NCBI RefSeq assembly: GCF_020447225.1 | Contig: NZ_JAJAEO010000186.1 | Location: forward strand, 1 to 64,000 | Reading direction: 5' to 3' | Length of the DNA: 64,000 bases | Source: Methylophaga pinxianii | Lineage (GTDB): Bacteria > Pseudomonadota > Gammaproteobacteria > Nitrosococcales > Methylophagaceae | In this document: piece after piece, positions 7,771 through 18,163 of the stretch | Layout of the letters: every line of letters starts with the position of its first letter | Position numbering within the stretch: the first letter of the stretch is position 1 | Notes under the pieces: generated by a model | What the model was told of the DNA's origin: nothing | Seen by the model: only the letters and a program-made list of their open reading frames with translations | The model's database searches: none | Program-made: the position numbers and the translations under genes

Positions 7771-8301
7771 TCATTGCATTGAGAACTGGGCTTGATGCCG
7801 CTGCCCATCATCGGTAACAAAGCGGAAACTCAGGGTTTTGATTGATTCTAATTGCTGCTTACTGATCGTTTCATCACTTAGAACAAAATCCACTGTTTCA
7901 GCACGGCGATCGGCAGTGATGGCGGTAAAGACATTTCGTTGGCGAACTTGTTGAAAGCCTTTGGGAAGAGGTTGTTTTTCGGTTTTGGCCAGCAGCCCGT
8001 TATCTGTGTCTGAAAAATCATAAAACACTGTCTGCTCCGCTTTTGCGGGAGAGCCACAACTTAAATTCCCATGCTCCAACGAGATAGGCGGCTGATCATC
8101 CAGTTGCATCAGGATCAATTCATTATGTGCAAAGCTGGCTGTGTGATTATCACTGATGATTAAGGTCCCCCAGCTTTTGCCTTCTTTGCTTTGACTAATG
8201 GTGAAACGATCACCCGTTTCACTCAAATAGAGCAGTTCTTCTGCCCCCAACGGCAGCGTGATCATCAAACTGACTATAAATACCGATGTTGTTCGCCACA
8301 T
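7771..8301 (-). CDS. Hypothetical periplasmic protein
   Basis: A 176-residue protein with a signal peptide (MWRTTSVFIVSLMITLPLGA, cleavage near residue 20). The ATG at 8301 is preceded by GGGAGA at good spacing; an upstream ATG at 8325 has no such site. The mature part is beta-rich with a single Cys (NLSCGS) and no family I recognise. It converges on the cytochrome gene and lies about 120 bases beyond the start side of nothing else; ppx is next on the same strand downstream only in the opposite sense of transcription order. The function is unknown. Confidence 0.6.
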   Translation of the reverse strand: MWRTTSVFIVSLMITLPLGAEELLYLSETGDRFTISQSKEGKSWGTLIISDNHTASFAHNELILMQLDDQPPISLEHGNLSCGSPAKAEQTVFYDFSDTDNGLLAKTEKQPLPKGFQQVRQRNVFTAITADRRAETVDFVLSDETISKQQLESIKTLSFRFVTDDGQRHQAQFSMQ

Positions 8302-8424
8302 AATATTGTCTCCCAGCAACATCACATAGACAGTTATCTAGATAACGAAATTCCATCCAGCATCGACTGAGTTTTTACCTCTGTCTGACTATGCATAAGG
8401 CAAAGTGACAGTAAGCCGGTGGCC

Positions 8425-9963
8425 TTAGTCACGGATCTTCAGTCGAATATCAATCTCTTTCAGTTCTTGCCGTTCCTGTGCCAAATCGGCTTCGGTTAAT
8501 GGATGCTCCTGCAGCCAACCGCTTGGCAACGTCAGGATTAATGAATTTCGATGCAGGCTGAGGCCAACATGGGTATCGGTTTTTTCACTCCGTCCACGGT
8601 TAAATACCAGTGATAATCGCAATAGTATCGTCAGTCGCATCGTCGCCTGTTGCATTTCATCCGACAGTTGCTTGATGTGTTTCCGGGGAAAACTGCGACG
8701 CTGGCCTCTGACCATCGCGGCAAGTGCTTGCTGTTCTTCTCGGGAAAATCCGGGTAAATCTGAATGCCCTACCAAATAGGACGAATGTTTGTGATATTGA
8801 TAATGCGAAATCTCCAAGCCAACTTCGTGTAATTTAGCGGCCCATTGCAGTCGCTGTAATTGATCCTCACTATTGATTTCCCATTCTTCAGCCACTTGCT
8901 CATATAACTCGGTGGCCATTTTACTGACCCGTTCGGCATGGGCTTCATCGACATGGTAACGACGGGCCAACGCATTAACGGTACGATCCCGTTCATCATC
9001 GTGCTGAATACGACCTTGCAAATCGTACAGCAGCCCCTCACGCAATGCGCCATCGGAGACAATCATTCGATCAATTTTCAACCGATCAAAAGAGGCTTTT
9101 AATACAGCGACGCCACCGGCCAGTACATTGGCCCGCTCCGGACTTAAGCCGTCGAGTTGCAGTTGGCTGTAATAGCCTGCTTCTACCAAGTGTGCAATTA
9201 ACTTATCCAAGGATTCGGTGGTGATGGCCCCGTTCTCACTCCAGTTCTGTGCGGTCACAATACTGGCAACAGTGCGAATGGTGCCAGAAGCTCCCACAGC
9301 TTCTACCCAACCAAGGTTTTGATAAGGACGTTGAATAGAGCGTAATTTGATAGCGGCGGTGAGCAATGCTGCTTGCATCCGTATTTGGCTGATTGTGCCA
9401 TCATTAAAGAATCGCTGACTGAAACTGACGCACCCCATTTCCAGGCTTTCACGGCGTAAACCTTCCAAGCCCTCACCGATAATAAATTCCGTACTGCCAC
9501 CACCAATATCCATAACCAGTCTGCGACTGTTATCGAAAGCCAGTGATCTGGAGACGCCCATATAAATCAATCGGGCCTCTTCTTCACCGGTGACAATTTC
9601 GATGGGATGACCTAAAGCCTGACGGGCTTTACGCAAAAACTCTCGACTATTCTCAGCAATGCGTAAGGTATTGGTACCAACAACCCGTACCTTGCCTGCA
9701 GGAAGATGCCGAATCCGTTCACCAAATCGTTCAAGACAAGCAATTGCACGTTCCTGGGCATCCTCGGAAAGCATATTTTGCTTATCCAAACCTGCACGTA
9801 ATTGCACCATTTCCCGCAGCCGATCCATTATCTGGAAATGTCCGTCCCGCAGACGGGCAATAATCATATGAAAGCTGTTAGAACCAAGATCTACAGCGGC
9901 CAGAACATCATTATCTTCAGTTGTTTCCATAAACTCAGCTTGCTTAAACAGAGGTGATGGCAT
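8425..9963 (-). CDS. ppx: Exopolyphosphatase Ppx/GppA
   Basis: This enzyme releases phosphate from polyphosphate chains or converts pppGpp to ppGpp; in a phosphate-regulon context the first activity is more likely. The 512-residue product has the ASKHA-fold N-terminal domain with AAVDLGSNSFHMII near residues 22-35, VVGTNTLR, GEEEARLIY and the phosphate-binding MDIGGGSTEF. A C-terminal HD-like helical domain (from about 320) follows. An in-frame ATG 11 codons later (METTEDN) could be the real start. It lies downstream of phoU, separated by a strong terminator, so it probably has its own promoter or depends on read-through. Confidence 0.93.
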   Translation of the reverse strand: MPSPLFKQAEFMETTEDNDVLAAVDLGSNSFHMIIARLRDGHFQIMDRLREMVQLRAGLDKQNMLSEDAQERAIACLERFGERIRHLPAGKVRVVGTNTLRIAENSREFLRKARQALGHPIEIVTGEEEARLIYMGVSRSLAFDNSRRLVMDIGGGSTEFIIGEGLEGLRRESLEMGCVSFSQRFFNDGTISQIRMQAALLTAAIKLRSIQRPYQNLGWVEAVGASGTIRTVASIVTAQNWSENGAITTESLDKLIAHLVEAGYYSQLQLDGLSPERANVLAGGVAVLKASFDRLKIDRMIVSDGALREGLLYDLQGRIQHDDERDRTVNALARRYHVDEAHAERVSKMATELYEQVAEEWEINSEDQLQRLQWAAKLHEVGLEISHYQYHKHSSYLVGHSDLPGFSREEQQALAAMVRGQRRSFPRKHIKQLSDEMQQATMRLTILLRLSLVFNRGRSEKTDTHVGLSLHRNSLILTLPSGWLQEHPLTEADLAQERQELKEIDIRLKIRD

Positions 9964-10011
9964 TTTGCCTGACTAAGGCCATGGAAGCTATGAACTTTGC
10001 GTTTTACGTTC

Positions 10012-10045
10012 AAAAAAAAAGCCCGCTTTCATAATGAAAACGGGC
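10012..10045 (-). terminator. Intrinsic terminator after phoU
   Basis: On the minus strand GCCCGTTTTC / GAAAGCGGGC form a stem with one mismatch and an ATTAT loop, followed by nine T. It lies 20 bases after the phoU stop codon and separates phoU from ppx. Confidence 0.85.
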
Positions 10046-10065
10046 CCGAGTCACGCTGAGAGAAA

Positions 10066-10782
10066 CTATTCGCCGCCTTTAACCACTTTTTCCATTTTTT
10101 CCACGGATAAATGTCTGACATCTTTACCTTCAACCAGATAAATAATGTGTTCTGAGACGTTGCGTGAATGGTCACCAATTCGTTCAAGCGAACGCGCTGA
10201 CCACATCATGTCAATAACGCGACTGATGGTACGTGGGTCTTCCATCATGTAAGTCATCAACTGACGCATAATGCTTTCGTATTCGGCATCAACCTGACGA
10301 TCTTCATGGGCAACCTGCAGAGCAGCATCTACATCAAAACGGGCAAAGGCATCCAATGTGCTATGCAACATGCCTGATACGTGCTGGCCCAGTGCATGCA
10401 GCTCACGATAATTCTTTTTCGGCCGATCTTTTTCAGCCAGATTCAATGCCATTCGAGCGATACGTGCGGCTTCATCACCAATTCGTTCCAGATCGGTAAT
10501 GGTTTTCAGAATACCGGTTACCAGTCTCAAGTCGCTGGCAGTTGGTTGACGCAGTGCAATGATTTGAATGCAATCTTCGTCAATGCTGACATCCAGTTTA
10601 TTGACGTCTTCATCACCACTGATAACCTGACGGGCCAGATCGGCATCTCCCGTGATCAACGCTTCCATCGCATTGGACACTTGTTGCTCTACCAAGCCAC
10701 CCATGGCAAGTACACGGCTGCGGATATCTTGTAGTTCTTTTTCAAACTGTTGTGAAATATGTTGTGATTTATTTGTAGCCAT
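10066..10782 (-). CDS. phoU: Phosphate signalling regulator PhoU
   Basis: PhoU couples the state of the PstSCAB transporter to the PhoR kinase and keeps the Pho regulon off when phosphate is plentiful. The 238 residues form the usual two repeats of a three-helix bundle, each with the acidic metal-binding signature (ERIGDEAARIA in the first, ERIGDHSRNVSEH in the second). The start has a good ribosome-binding site (AGGAGATCC). It is the last gene of the pst operon, 23 bases after pstB, and is followed by a terminator. Confidence 0.96.
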   Translation of the reverse strand: MATNKSQHISQQFEKELQDIRSRVLAMGGLVEQQVSNAMEALITGDADLARQVISGDEDVNKLDVSIDEDCIQIIALRQPTASDLRLVTGILKTITDLERIGDEAARIARMALNLAEKDRPKKNYRELHALGQHVSGMLHSTLDAFARFDVDAALQVAHEDRQVDAEYESIMRQLMTYMMEDPRTISRVIDMMWSARSLERIGDHSRNVSEHIIYLVEGKDVRHLSVEKMEKVVKGGE

Positions 10783-10805
10783 AAAGGATCTCCTGAACCT
10801 GCAGC

Positions 10806-11648
10806 TTAGCCGTAACGGCCAGTAATATAATCTTCCGTCTGTTTCTTGCTCGGGTTAGTGAACAATTCATCCGTCGCGCCAAACTCAATCAATTCGCCCA
10901 TGTACATAAAGGCGGTGTAATCAGAAACCCTGGCCGCTTGTTGCATGTTATGGGTGACGATAACGATGGTGTATTTTTCTTTCAGCTCGTAAATCAATTC
11001 TTCAATTTTGAGCGTCGATAATGGATCCAGAGCTGAAGCCGGTTCATCCAGTAATAACACTTCCGGTTCAATGGCGATGGCTCGGGCTATCACTAGACGT
11101 TGTTGCTGACCACCTGATAAACCCATTGCGGACGATTGCAAACGATCTTTGACTTCATCCCACAGCGCCGCACCTTTTAACGATTTTTCAACCACTTTAT
11201 CCAGCGTCTGGCGATCATTAATACCTTGTAAACGTAAACCATAAGCCACGTTTTCATAAATAGTTTTCGGGAAGGGATTGGGTTTTTGAAACACCATACC
11301 CACCTTACGACGCAGGTCAGATACATTCACAGCAGGTGAGTTTAAATCTTCACCATCCAACAGCAGCTCACCTTGAATATTGACGTTATCAATCAAGTCA
11401 TTCATACGATTGAAGCATCTGAGGAAAGTCGATTTACCACAGCCACTGGGGCCGATAAATGCCGTTACTCTGTGGCGGGGAATGGTCAGGTTAATATCTT
11501 TTAACGCCTGAGCTTCGCCATAAAACAGATTGAAATTTTTAATTTCAATACAGGCGGTTTCATCAGCCAGATTCAGTTTCGGACCACGTTGCATTGATTC
11601 GATATCAATCGAGCGTGCTGCGGATTTGTTTTGATTGACTGCTTCCAT
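10806..11648 (-). CDS. pstB: Phosphate ABC transporter ATP-binding protein PstB
   Basis: This cytoplasmic ATPase of the high-affinity phosphate importer has 280 residues. Walker [10 protein letters not shown] is at 66-74, the signature LSGGQQQR at 177-184, and Walker B EVLLLDEP at about 196-203, followed by the D-loop SALDP. The N-terminal ~35 residues extend beyond the core, as in many marine gammaproteobacterial PstB proteins. Its ATG overlaps the pstA stop by one base, so the two are translationally coupled. Confidence 0.97.
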   Translation of the reverse strand: MEAVNQNKSAARSIDIESMQRGPKLNLADETACIEIKNFNLFYGEAQALKDINLTIPRHRVTAFIGPSGCGKSTFLRCFNRMNDLIDNVNIQGELLLDGEDLNSPAVNVSDLRRKVGMVFQKPNPFPKTIYENVAYGLRLQGINDRQTLDKVVEKSLKGAALWDEVKDRLQSSAMGLSGGQQQRLVIARAIAIEPEVLLLDEPASALDPLSTLKIEELIYELKEKYTIVIVTHNMQQAARVSDYTAFMYMGELIEFGATDELFTNPSKKQTEDYITGRYG

Positions 11649-13315
11649 TAGTTATCACTCGCTTTAAAGTTTTCACGCAGGCGATTACGGATACTAATCG
11701 CCGTTAAATTCAACACTACAATTATCAATAGCAGCAGGAATGCTGTGGCATAGACCAACGGCCGTGCGGCTTCAACGTTCGGGCTTTGGAAACCAACATC
11801 GTAAATATGGAACCCCAAATGCATAAACTGGCGATCCAAATGCAAATACGGTGCAACGGAATCGACCGCTAACGCAGGTGCCAGTTTAACCACACCTACC
11901 ATCATTAACGGAGCGACTTCACCAGCCGCGCGGGCGACCGCCAAAATCAAGCCGGTCATCATGGCCGGAGCGGCCATAGGAATAACCGTGCGCCATAAGG
12001 TTTCTGCTTTGGTCGCGCCTAATGCCAAACTGCCTTCACGCATGGCTCGTGGAATACGTGACAAGCCTTCTTCGGTTGCCACGATGACCACCGGCACAGT
12101 CAGAATCGCCAGTGTCAACGAAGCCCACATCAAGCCTGGTTGACCGAAAGTTGGTGATGGGAGTTTCGCCTGAAAGAATATCTCATCGATATTGCCACCG
12201 AGGAAATAGACAAAGAACCCTAAACCAAATACGCCGTACACAATTGAAGGCACCCCCGCCAGATTATTTACGGCGATACGAATGGTGCGCGTAATAAATC
12301 CTTGTTTGGCATATTCTTTGAGATAGATTGCAGCAATAACACCAAACGGGGTGACGATTACCGACATAATCAATACCATCATTACCGTACCAAAAATGGC
12401 CGGGAAAATGCCGCCTTCGGTATTGGCTTCACGCGGTTCGCCAGAAACAAATTTCCATACTTCATGAAAATAGTGCTGCATTTTTTCCAAACGATTCATC
12501 TCATTCGGTTTCACCACATCAACAATTTTGGCCAATGGCAAAATCACTTCCTGGCCATTGGACATTTGCAAGACAACTTGATCGCGGACTAAAGCCTGAT
12601 TTAACTCACTGAGCCGGGTTTGTAATTTGGCATATTTTTCATTTTCCAATGCTTTGGCCGCTTCGATCTCGGCATATGCAGGGTTGTCTTCAGGCACACC
12701 ATCTAATTCCAGACGCCGTTCATCGAGACGTAATGACTCAAGTGCCTGGTTGATTTTGCCGATTTCAATTTTTTCGATGTATTTGATTTCAGCTACCAGA
12801 TTATTGCTGCGTTCCAGCCTTTGCTGGAATTCAGGCCAGGCTTGTTCACCCTCGGCAACCGTTTCACCTTGTTGTTGTACAGACAATAAATAACCGTAAA
12901 AATGACCCCATTCGCGACGCTCAATCGCCAGGATGTCTTTCGGATAGCTGATTTCCCCCATCCAGTCTTTGTTTACCCAGCGAAAATCCAGCCCAAACTG
13001 ATCACGATTACCAATTTTCAGCAGATACCGTTCGACAGTCGTCTGACCTTCTTTTAAAGGGTAATCAGATGGAACCCGCTCAGCAGGAACCACTTCATGG
13101 TTCACCTTTTCCCCCATTAAAACGGTGGGTTCCAATCCAGGTTCGTTATATTCCACCGACATAATATCTGCCGGCCAGAAATGACTTAGACCACGTACCG
13201 CTATCAGTAAAACCAGGCCAATAACGGCGATCAGACTGATAGAAACTGCACCCGCATTGAGCCAGACCCAAGGACTGCCACTTTGATACCAGGATTTAAA
13301 TGTTGAATTAGACAT
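11648..13315 (-). CDS. pstA: Phosphate ABC transporter permease PstA, long form
   Basis: This inner-membrane permease is paired with PstC. At 555 residues it is nearly twice the length of E. coli PstA. Between the first membrane segment (about 22-40) and the permease core (from about 306) lies a ~260-residue extracytoplasmic insertion whose part from about 160 to 245 is predicted coiled coil ([15 protein letters not shown] ... [13 protein letters not shown]). The core has the permease motif [20 protein letters not shown] and [12 protein letters not shown]. Long PstA/PstC pairs are known in several gammaproteobacteria; the role of the insertion is not known to me. It starts 12 bases after pstC. 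Confidence 0.93.
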   Translation of the reverse strand: MSNSTFKSWYQSGSPWVWLNAGAVSISLIAVIGLVLLIAVRGLSHFWPADIMSVEYNEPGLEPTVLMGEKVNHEVVPAERVPSDYPLKEGQTTVERYLLKIGNRDQFGLDFRWVNKDWMGEISYPKDILAIERREWGHFYGYLLSVQQQGETVAEGEQAWPEFQQRLERSNNLVAEIKYIEKIEIGKINQALESLRLDERRLELDGVPEDNPAYAEIEAAKALENEKYAKLQTRLSELNQALVRDQVVLQMSNGQEVILPLAKIVDVVKPNEMNRLEKMQHYFHEVWKFVSGEPREANTEGGIFPAIFGTVMMVLIMSVIVTPFGVIAAIYLKEYAKQGFITRTIRIAVNNLAGVPSIVYGVFGLGFFVYFLGGNIDEIFFQAKLPSPTFGQPGLMWASLTLAILTVPVVIVATEEGLSRIPRAMREGSLALGATKAETLWRTVIPMAAPAMMTGLILAVARAAGEVAPLMMVGVVKLAPALAVDSVAPYLHLDRQFMHLGFHIYDVGFQSPNVEAARPLVYATAFLLLLIIVVLNLTAISIRNRLRENFKASDN

Positions 13316-13327
13316 GCTGATCTCTGT

Positions 13328-15604
13328 TTAAAGGCTGCTATATTTCTTACGCAAACGTTGGCGAACCAACTCTGCAAGGGTGTTAAACACAAAGGTCGCT
13401 GAAAACAGCACCAACGCGGCAAGGAATAACACGCGATAATGGGTACTGTTCACCGCGGCTTCGGGCATCTCGACCGCGATGTTGGCTGATAAGGCTCTGA
13501 ATCCTTCAAAGATATTGAAGTCCATAATTGGCGTATTACCTGTCGCCATCAACACAATCATCGTTTCACCCACAGCGCGGCCCAGACCAATCATCACGGC
13601 CGAGAAAATTGCTGGACTTGCGGTGAGCAACACCACTTTTGTTAAGGTTTGCCATGGCGTAGCGCCTAACGCTAATGATCCGATGGTCAATTGCTTAGGC
13701 ACACTGAAGATGGCATCTTCGGTGATAGAGAAAATGGTTGGGATAACCGCAAAGCCCATCACCATACCCACGACTAATGAATTACGTTGGTCATAACCAA
13801 TGCCGGTTGATTCCAGCCAGCCAGGCATATCGCCACCAAACAACAGATTTTCCAGTGGCAGACTTAATTTCATCGACACGATACCCACCACAATCACGAT
13901 GGGGATCAAGATAGCGGCTTCCCAGCCTTCTGGGATACGGTGACGTATTGATTTTGGTACTTTGGTCCACAACCAGGCGGTCAGTAAAACCATAATCGGG
14001 GTGAGAATCAGAATACTGAATACCCCTGGCAGGTTATTTTCAACCAGTGGGGCGAGCCACAAACCGGCCAGAAAACCCAGAATAACGGTCGGCAGAGCCT
14101 CCATGATTTCTATCGTTGGTTTGACCAGGTTACGCATTCGTGGCGACATAAAGTACGCGGTAAAAATCGCTCCCATAATCGCCAGCGGCACGGCCACCAC
14201 CATAGCGTAAAATGCGGCTTTAATGGTGCCGAAGGTAAGTGGCGTTAAGCTGAGTTTCGGTTCAAAATCACTACTGGATGAGGATGACTGCCACAGATAT
14301 TCCGGTTCACTTCGGCTCTCGTACCAGACTTTTTCCCATAATGAATGCCAGGATACTTCAGGGTGTTCGTTTTGAATTTCATGAAACTGTGTGTCGCCAT
14401 TTGCGGCAACGGTTAATAAACCATTCGCTCTGGGAGACAATGCCATTTTGGCGTTGGCATCTGCCAGAATGTTTTCAACTAACAGGTTTCTTTCTGCCGT
14501 GGTGTGGTAAATACCGACATCACCACTCTCGTCTAATACAACAAAGCCTTTACGGGCTTGTTCGGGCAGAATGCTGCGGATGGGGGCAGTTTGTTCGGAG
14601 AAACTTCTGATCAGTTCGATGGTGTAATTATTCTGCGCGTCGCGTACCGGAAACCATTGATCAATTTGACCATCACTTCGGCCAATGAGTAATGAAATAC
14701 CGCCGGTCAAAAATTCTGCCGCTGTAATCTCAACATCATCGGGCACGGCGCTGACACGTTGAATCAGTCTGACATTGTCAGTATTTTGCACATCGTAATA
14801 GGCAATATCACCATCATCGTGAATGACATATAACTCACGCTGGTCAATATCCAGACGAAGCATTGATACAGGAGCAGCACTGTCCAGTTTGATTTCAACC
14901 GTTTCGGTGTCTAGCGTAAAGACAGTGTCGTCAAGGAAATTCACGTCCTTGGTAATACGCGACATCATTAGTCGATTATCAGCGGTTAAGGCGATTAAGG
15001 TAGTGAGATCGTCATAACTTTGAACCGTCAGCATCTCCAGTGATTGTCCTTGGGGATCGACCTGGACCAGTTCCTCACCGATAGGATATTGAATCTCGGG
15101 AGTGATCAGGCGTTGCGTGCCTTGCGGATAACTGATTTTGTACTTTTCCTGAAAAACTATTGCCTGACCATTATTCAGACCATAAGCAAATATACCGGTA
15201 GACGCACTGCCCGCGGCAAAGCTGTTAACAGCGTTTTCCTCAGGAATAGGTAAAGTGAAGTTGGCAATAGCATCACCATTATGTGCATCAAAAAAGCGTA
15301 AATTTGCTTTTTCATCAATCGCTAACCCCACTTCGTTATATTCGTCTAATGTAAGATGAACATTATTGGTGGGCACTTGTTCAAACTGCTTTTCAGTTCG
15401 TAGATCAGCGCTGTTAAATAACGGAATAACAACATACAGCAGATAAAAGAAAATCAGCACAATAGCGACTATCACCATGATGCCACCACCGGTCACAACA
15501 AATCGGGCTAATTTGTCTTTAAACTCTCGCCAATTTCGCCGACGACGGGCCGTTTTTGAATTAGCAGCCGCTATAACGCTAGTTTCAATTGTTTGCTCAG
15601 CCAT
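13328..15604 (-). CDS. pstC: Phosphate ABC transporter permease PstC, long form
   Basis: The partner of PstA. At 758 residues it is more than twice the usual PstC length. A first membrane helix (about 37-62) is followed by a ~380-residue periplasmic domain (about 63-446) made of repeated short beta segments (for example LYVIHDDGDIAYYDV, FVVLDESGDVGIYHT) that read like propeller blades. The conserved permease core from about 447 has the EAA-type loop [20 protein letters not shown] and GRAVGETMIV. It is separated from pstS by 163 bases containing a terminator, so expression relative to PstS is probably reduced. Confidence 0.93.
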   Translation of the reverse strand: MAEQTIETSVIAAANSKTARRRRNWREFKDKLARFVVTGGGIMVIVAIVLIFFYLLYVVIPLFNSADLRTEKQFEQVPTNNVHLTLDEYNEVGLAIDEKANLRFFDAHNGDAIANFTLPIPEENAVNSFAAGSASTGIFAYGLNNGQAIVFQEKYKISYPQGTQRLITPEIQYPIGEELVQVDPQGQSLEMLTVQSYDDLTTLIALTADNRLMMSRITKDVNFLDDTVFTLDTETVEIKLDSAAPVSMLRLDIDQRELYVIHDDGDIAYYDVQNTDNVRLIQRVSAVPDDVEITAAEFLTGGISLLIGRSDGQIDQWFPVRDAQNNYTIELIRSFSEQTAPIRSILPEQARKGFVVLDESGDVGIYHTTAERNLLVENILADANAKMALSPRANGLLTVAANGDTQFHEIQNEHPEVSWHSLWEKVWYESRSEPEYLWQSSSSSSDFEPKLSLTPLTFGTIKAAFYAMVVAVPLAIMGAIFTAYFMSPRMRNLVKPTIEIMEALPTVILGFLAGLWLAPLVENNLPGVFSILILTPIMVLLTAWLWTKVPKSIRHRIPEGWEAAILIPIVIVVGIVSMKLSLPLENLLFGGDMPGWLESTGIGYDQRNSLVVGMVMGFAVIPTIFSITEDAIFSVPKQLTIGSLALGATPWQTLTKVVLLTASPAIFSAVMIGLGRAVGETMIVLMATGNTPIMDFNIFEGFRALSANIAVEMPEAAVNSTHYRVLFLAALVLFSATFVFNTLAELVRQRLRKKYSSL

Positions 15605-15715
15605 AATCTGATCTTGTTTCCGTTTAAGAAATACGTACGCAACACGGTGATTGCTTAATTTTAATACTGCTAATCAATCTGCAGACAAATTGATTAACGC
15701 TATTCGTGTTTAGAT

Positions 15716-15748
15716 AAAAAAACCCCGTACATCTTGCAATGTACGGGG
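15716..15748 (-). terminator. Terminator between pstS and pstC
   Basis: A perfect 10-bp stem (ATGTACGGGG / CCCCGTACAT on the strands) with a 6-base loop, followed by seven T on the minus strand, just after the pstS stop. It probably gives high PstS and lower read-through into pstCAB-phoU. Confidence 0.88.
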
Positions 15749-15767
15749 TGATTTTATGTAGCAGTTT

Positions 15768-16724
15768 TTACTTCAGCATTTCCATATATTTTGCTGCAGT
15801 TTTTGCTGGCAATGGCACATAACCATCTTTCACAACAACTTCCTGACCGACTTTAGACAGAATCATTTTCATGAATTCGCGGTCAATTGGTGACATTGGC
15901 TTGTTAGGTGCTTTGTTCACATAAACCCACAAAAAGCGTGACATTGGATAAGAACCATCCGCTGCATTTTCGCCGTTTGCTTCAATAAAAGGTTTACCTG
16001 CTTCAGCTGCTAAAGGAACCAGTTTTACACCTGACGTTTTATAACCGATACCAGAATAACCTAAACCGTTAGTTGATTTAGTTACACCTTGAACAACTGA
16101 TGCAGAACCTGGTTGCTCGTTAACGCTGTTTTTAAAGTCGCCTTTGCACAAAGCGTTGTCTTTAAAGTAACCGTAAGTACCTGATACGGAGTTACGTCCG
16201 TATAACTGGATTGAACCCAGACCTTCAACACCTAATTGTGACCAGTTAGTGATGTCTTCAGGGTAACCACATTTACGGGTAGCAGAGAATGCCGCATCAA
16301 CTTGCGCGATGGTCATACCTTCGATTGGGTTGTCTTTGTGTACATAAACAGCCAGAGCATCAATCGCGACAGGAATCGCAGTTGGTTTATAACCGTATTT
16401 GTTTTCAAATTCTTTGATTTCGCTGTCTTTCATTTCACGGCTCATCGGACCAACGTTCGATGTACCTTCAGTCAAAGCAGGAGGTGCAGTTGAAGAACCT
16501 GCCGCTTGAATCTGGATACTGACATTAGGGTATTCGCGTTTGAACTCTTCTGCCCATAAAGTCATCAAGTTCGCTAATGTGTCAGAACCAACACTGGATA
16601 AGCTACCTGAAACACCACTGGTTTTTTCATACTCTGGCAGATTTGGATCAACGTCAGCAAAGCTGGCTGATGAAAATGTCATGGCCAGTGCTGCACCATA
16701 TAAAGCAAATTTTTTCTTGAACAT
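15768..16724 (-). CDS. pstS: Phosphate-binding protein PstS
   Basis: This periplasmic receptor captures phosphate for the Pst importer. The 318-residue product has a signal peptide (cleavage near SASFA-DV, residue 23). Phosphate-binding motifs are visible: [24 protein letters not shown] with [11 protein letters not shown], and [14 protein letters not shown]. It is of the PstS type that lacks the classical GAGA motif. A four-unit Pho box lies 75-118 bases upstream, and a terminator follows, so it is the first and most strongly expressed gene of the operon. Confidence 0.95.
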   Translation of the reverse strand: MFKKKFALYGAALAMTFSSASFADVDPNLPEYEKTSGVSGSLSSVGSDTLANLMTLWAEEFKREYPNVSIQIQAAGSSTAPPALTEGTSNVGPMSREMKDSEIKEFENKYGYKPTAIPVAIDALAVYVHKDNPIEGMTIAQVDAAFSATRKCGYPEDITNWSQLGVEGLGSIQLYGRNSVSGTYGYFKDNALCKGDFKNSVNEQPGSASVVQGVTKSTNGLGYSGIGYKTSGVKLVPLAAEAGKPFIEANGENAADGSYPMSRFLWVYVNKAPNKPMSPIDREFMKMILSKVGQEVVVKDGYVPLPAKTAAKYMEMLK

Positions 16725-16798
16725 GAGGATTCAACTCCTTGGGTTTTAAAAAAAGTTCCAACGCTTATCGCGTTGAGCACCGGAGCAGTATCGCGATT

Positions 16799-16842
16799 AA
16801 CTGTGACAATGATATGAAAGAATTATGACAATCCCGTGACAG
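16799..16842 (-). promoter_or_regulatory. Pho box of pstS: four 11-bp units
   Basis: On the minus strand four consecutive 11-bp units start CTGTCAC, TTGTCAT, CTTTCAT and TTGTCAC, matching the PhoB half-site consensus CTGTCAT with 4-base AT-rich spacers. A GATACT -10 element follows six bases after the last unit, as in PhoB-dependent promoters without a -35. Two PhoB dimers could bind in tandem. Confidence 0.88.
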
Positions 16843-16861
16843 AGTAAAAGTCGAGAAATGA

Positions 16862-18151
16862 CTAGGTATCCCCGGGTTCAACCAATTTATTTTCCGGGAA
16901 AATACAACAGAAAGTTGAGCCCTGCCCGATCTGACTATCGATGGTTAATACCGCATTATGACGTTGCAGCACATGCTTAACGATCGCCAATCCCAGGCCA
17001 GTGCCCCCCGCTTCACGAGAGCGGCCGGAATCAACGCGGTAAAAACGTTCTGTCAGTCGTTCAAGATGGCGTGCTTCTATGCCTTCACCATGATCGATCA
17101 CGGATATGGTGGGAACATTCTTACTAACCGCCCAAACCACTTCAATCTTGCATTCGGCAGGTGTGTACTTAACCGCATTGAATATCAAGTTGGAGATCGC
17201 ACTTCGCAGTTCATCAACATCGGCCATCAACCATTTATTACTGTCGATTTGTAAATGAATCTGATGTGCTTTGTAATGCTCTAAACGTTTGGCATCATCC
17301 ACGATGACCGTGAGCAGTCGGGGAATATCGGTTGGTCGGTGCAATAATGGTTTATCGCCTGTTTCCAATTGTGACAATGCCAGCAGATCCTTAATCATTA
17401 AATGCATACGCTGACTTTGCTGTTGCATTACCGGCAATGCCTGACGCCATAAGTCGGGATCACTCTCGGTATCAAGCGTTTCCAGATACCCCCGAAGTAC
17501 CGTCAATGGCGTACGTAATTCATGCGAAACATTGGCAACAAAGTCACGACGCATCCGTTGTAATTTCTGGGTTTGGGTAATATCTCTGGCAATCAGCAGG
17601 CGATCACTACTGGCATAACGCACCACTTTAAACTCGAGTTGAATCCGGTCGTTCATCGGTGAAGGTGCAACAACTACTGCAGATGCATCTGAATCTATTT
17701 CCAGTAAATGTTGAAAAGTCGGATCACGGACCAGATTATTCACCCGCACACCATTATCGCGCGGCCAACTGATGCCGAGTAATTCTGTTGCTGAGGTGTT
17801 GGCCCAACTCACTTGACCAAATTCACCCATAACCACTACAGCGTCTGGCAAAGCTGCCGTGGCAGATTGAAAGCGTTTCAGATACCCCGTAAGCTTTTTC
17901 TTGCGACTGCTGTTTTGCGCGCGCATCTGCTCAATCTGCCGGCAGACATCATCAATGACACCTTCGGCCTGAGGTGAGCTGTTTTTCTTGGGTTTTTCCA
18001 GCCAGGTGCGTAATTGGAACCATTTGCTCTGCAACCAGAATACATAGATTAGCGTTGCGACAAACAAGAAAGTCATCATATGTCCGACGATCAGACCGGC
18101 AAAACCGGCCAGACTGAGCACGGTCAGCAAACGCCAATAATCCCATTGCAT
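16862..18151 (-). CDS. phoR: Phosphate regulon sensor histidine kinase PhoR
   Basis: This membrane-bound kinase phosphorylates PhoB when phosphate is scarce. Its 429 residues contain two short membrane helices (about 8-40), a charged linker, a PAS domain (about 95-195, beginning ALPDAVVVMGEFGQVSWAN), the dimerisation H-box with the phospho-acceptor His210 in NVSHELRTPLT, and an ATPase domain with NLIFNAVKYTP, DHGEGI and GGTGLGLAIVKH. Like other PhoR proteins it lacks a large periplasmic sensor, which fits sensing through PstSCAB and PhoU. It starts 12 bases after phoB ends. Confidence 0.95.
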   Translation of the reverse strand: MQWDYWRLLTVLSLAGFAGLIVGHMMTFLFVATLIYVFWLQSKWFQLRTWLEKPKKNSSPQAEGVIDDVCRQIEQMRAQNSSRKKKLTGYLKRFQSATAALPDAVVVMGEFGQVSWANTSATELLGISWPRDNGVRVNNLVRDPTFQHLLEIDSDASAVVVAPSPMNDRIQLEFKVVRYASSDRLLIARDITQTQKLQRMRRDFVANVSHELRTPLTVLRGYLETLDTESDPDLWRQALPVMQQQSQRMHLMIKDLLALSQLETGDKPLLHRPTDIPRLLTVIVDDAKRLEHYKAHQIHLQIDSNKWLMADVDELRSAISNLIFNAVKYTPAECKIEVVWAVSKNVPTISVIDHGEGIEARHLERLTERFYRVDSGRSREAGGTGLGLAIVKHVLQRHNAVLTIDSQIGQGSTFCCIFPENKLVEPGDT

Positions 18152-18163
18152 CAGCGTACTCCG

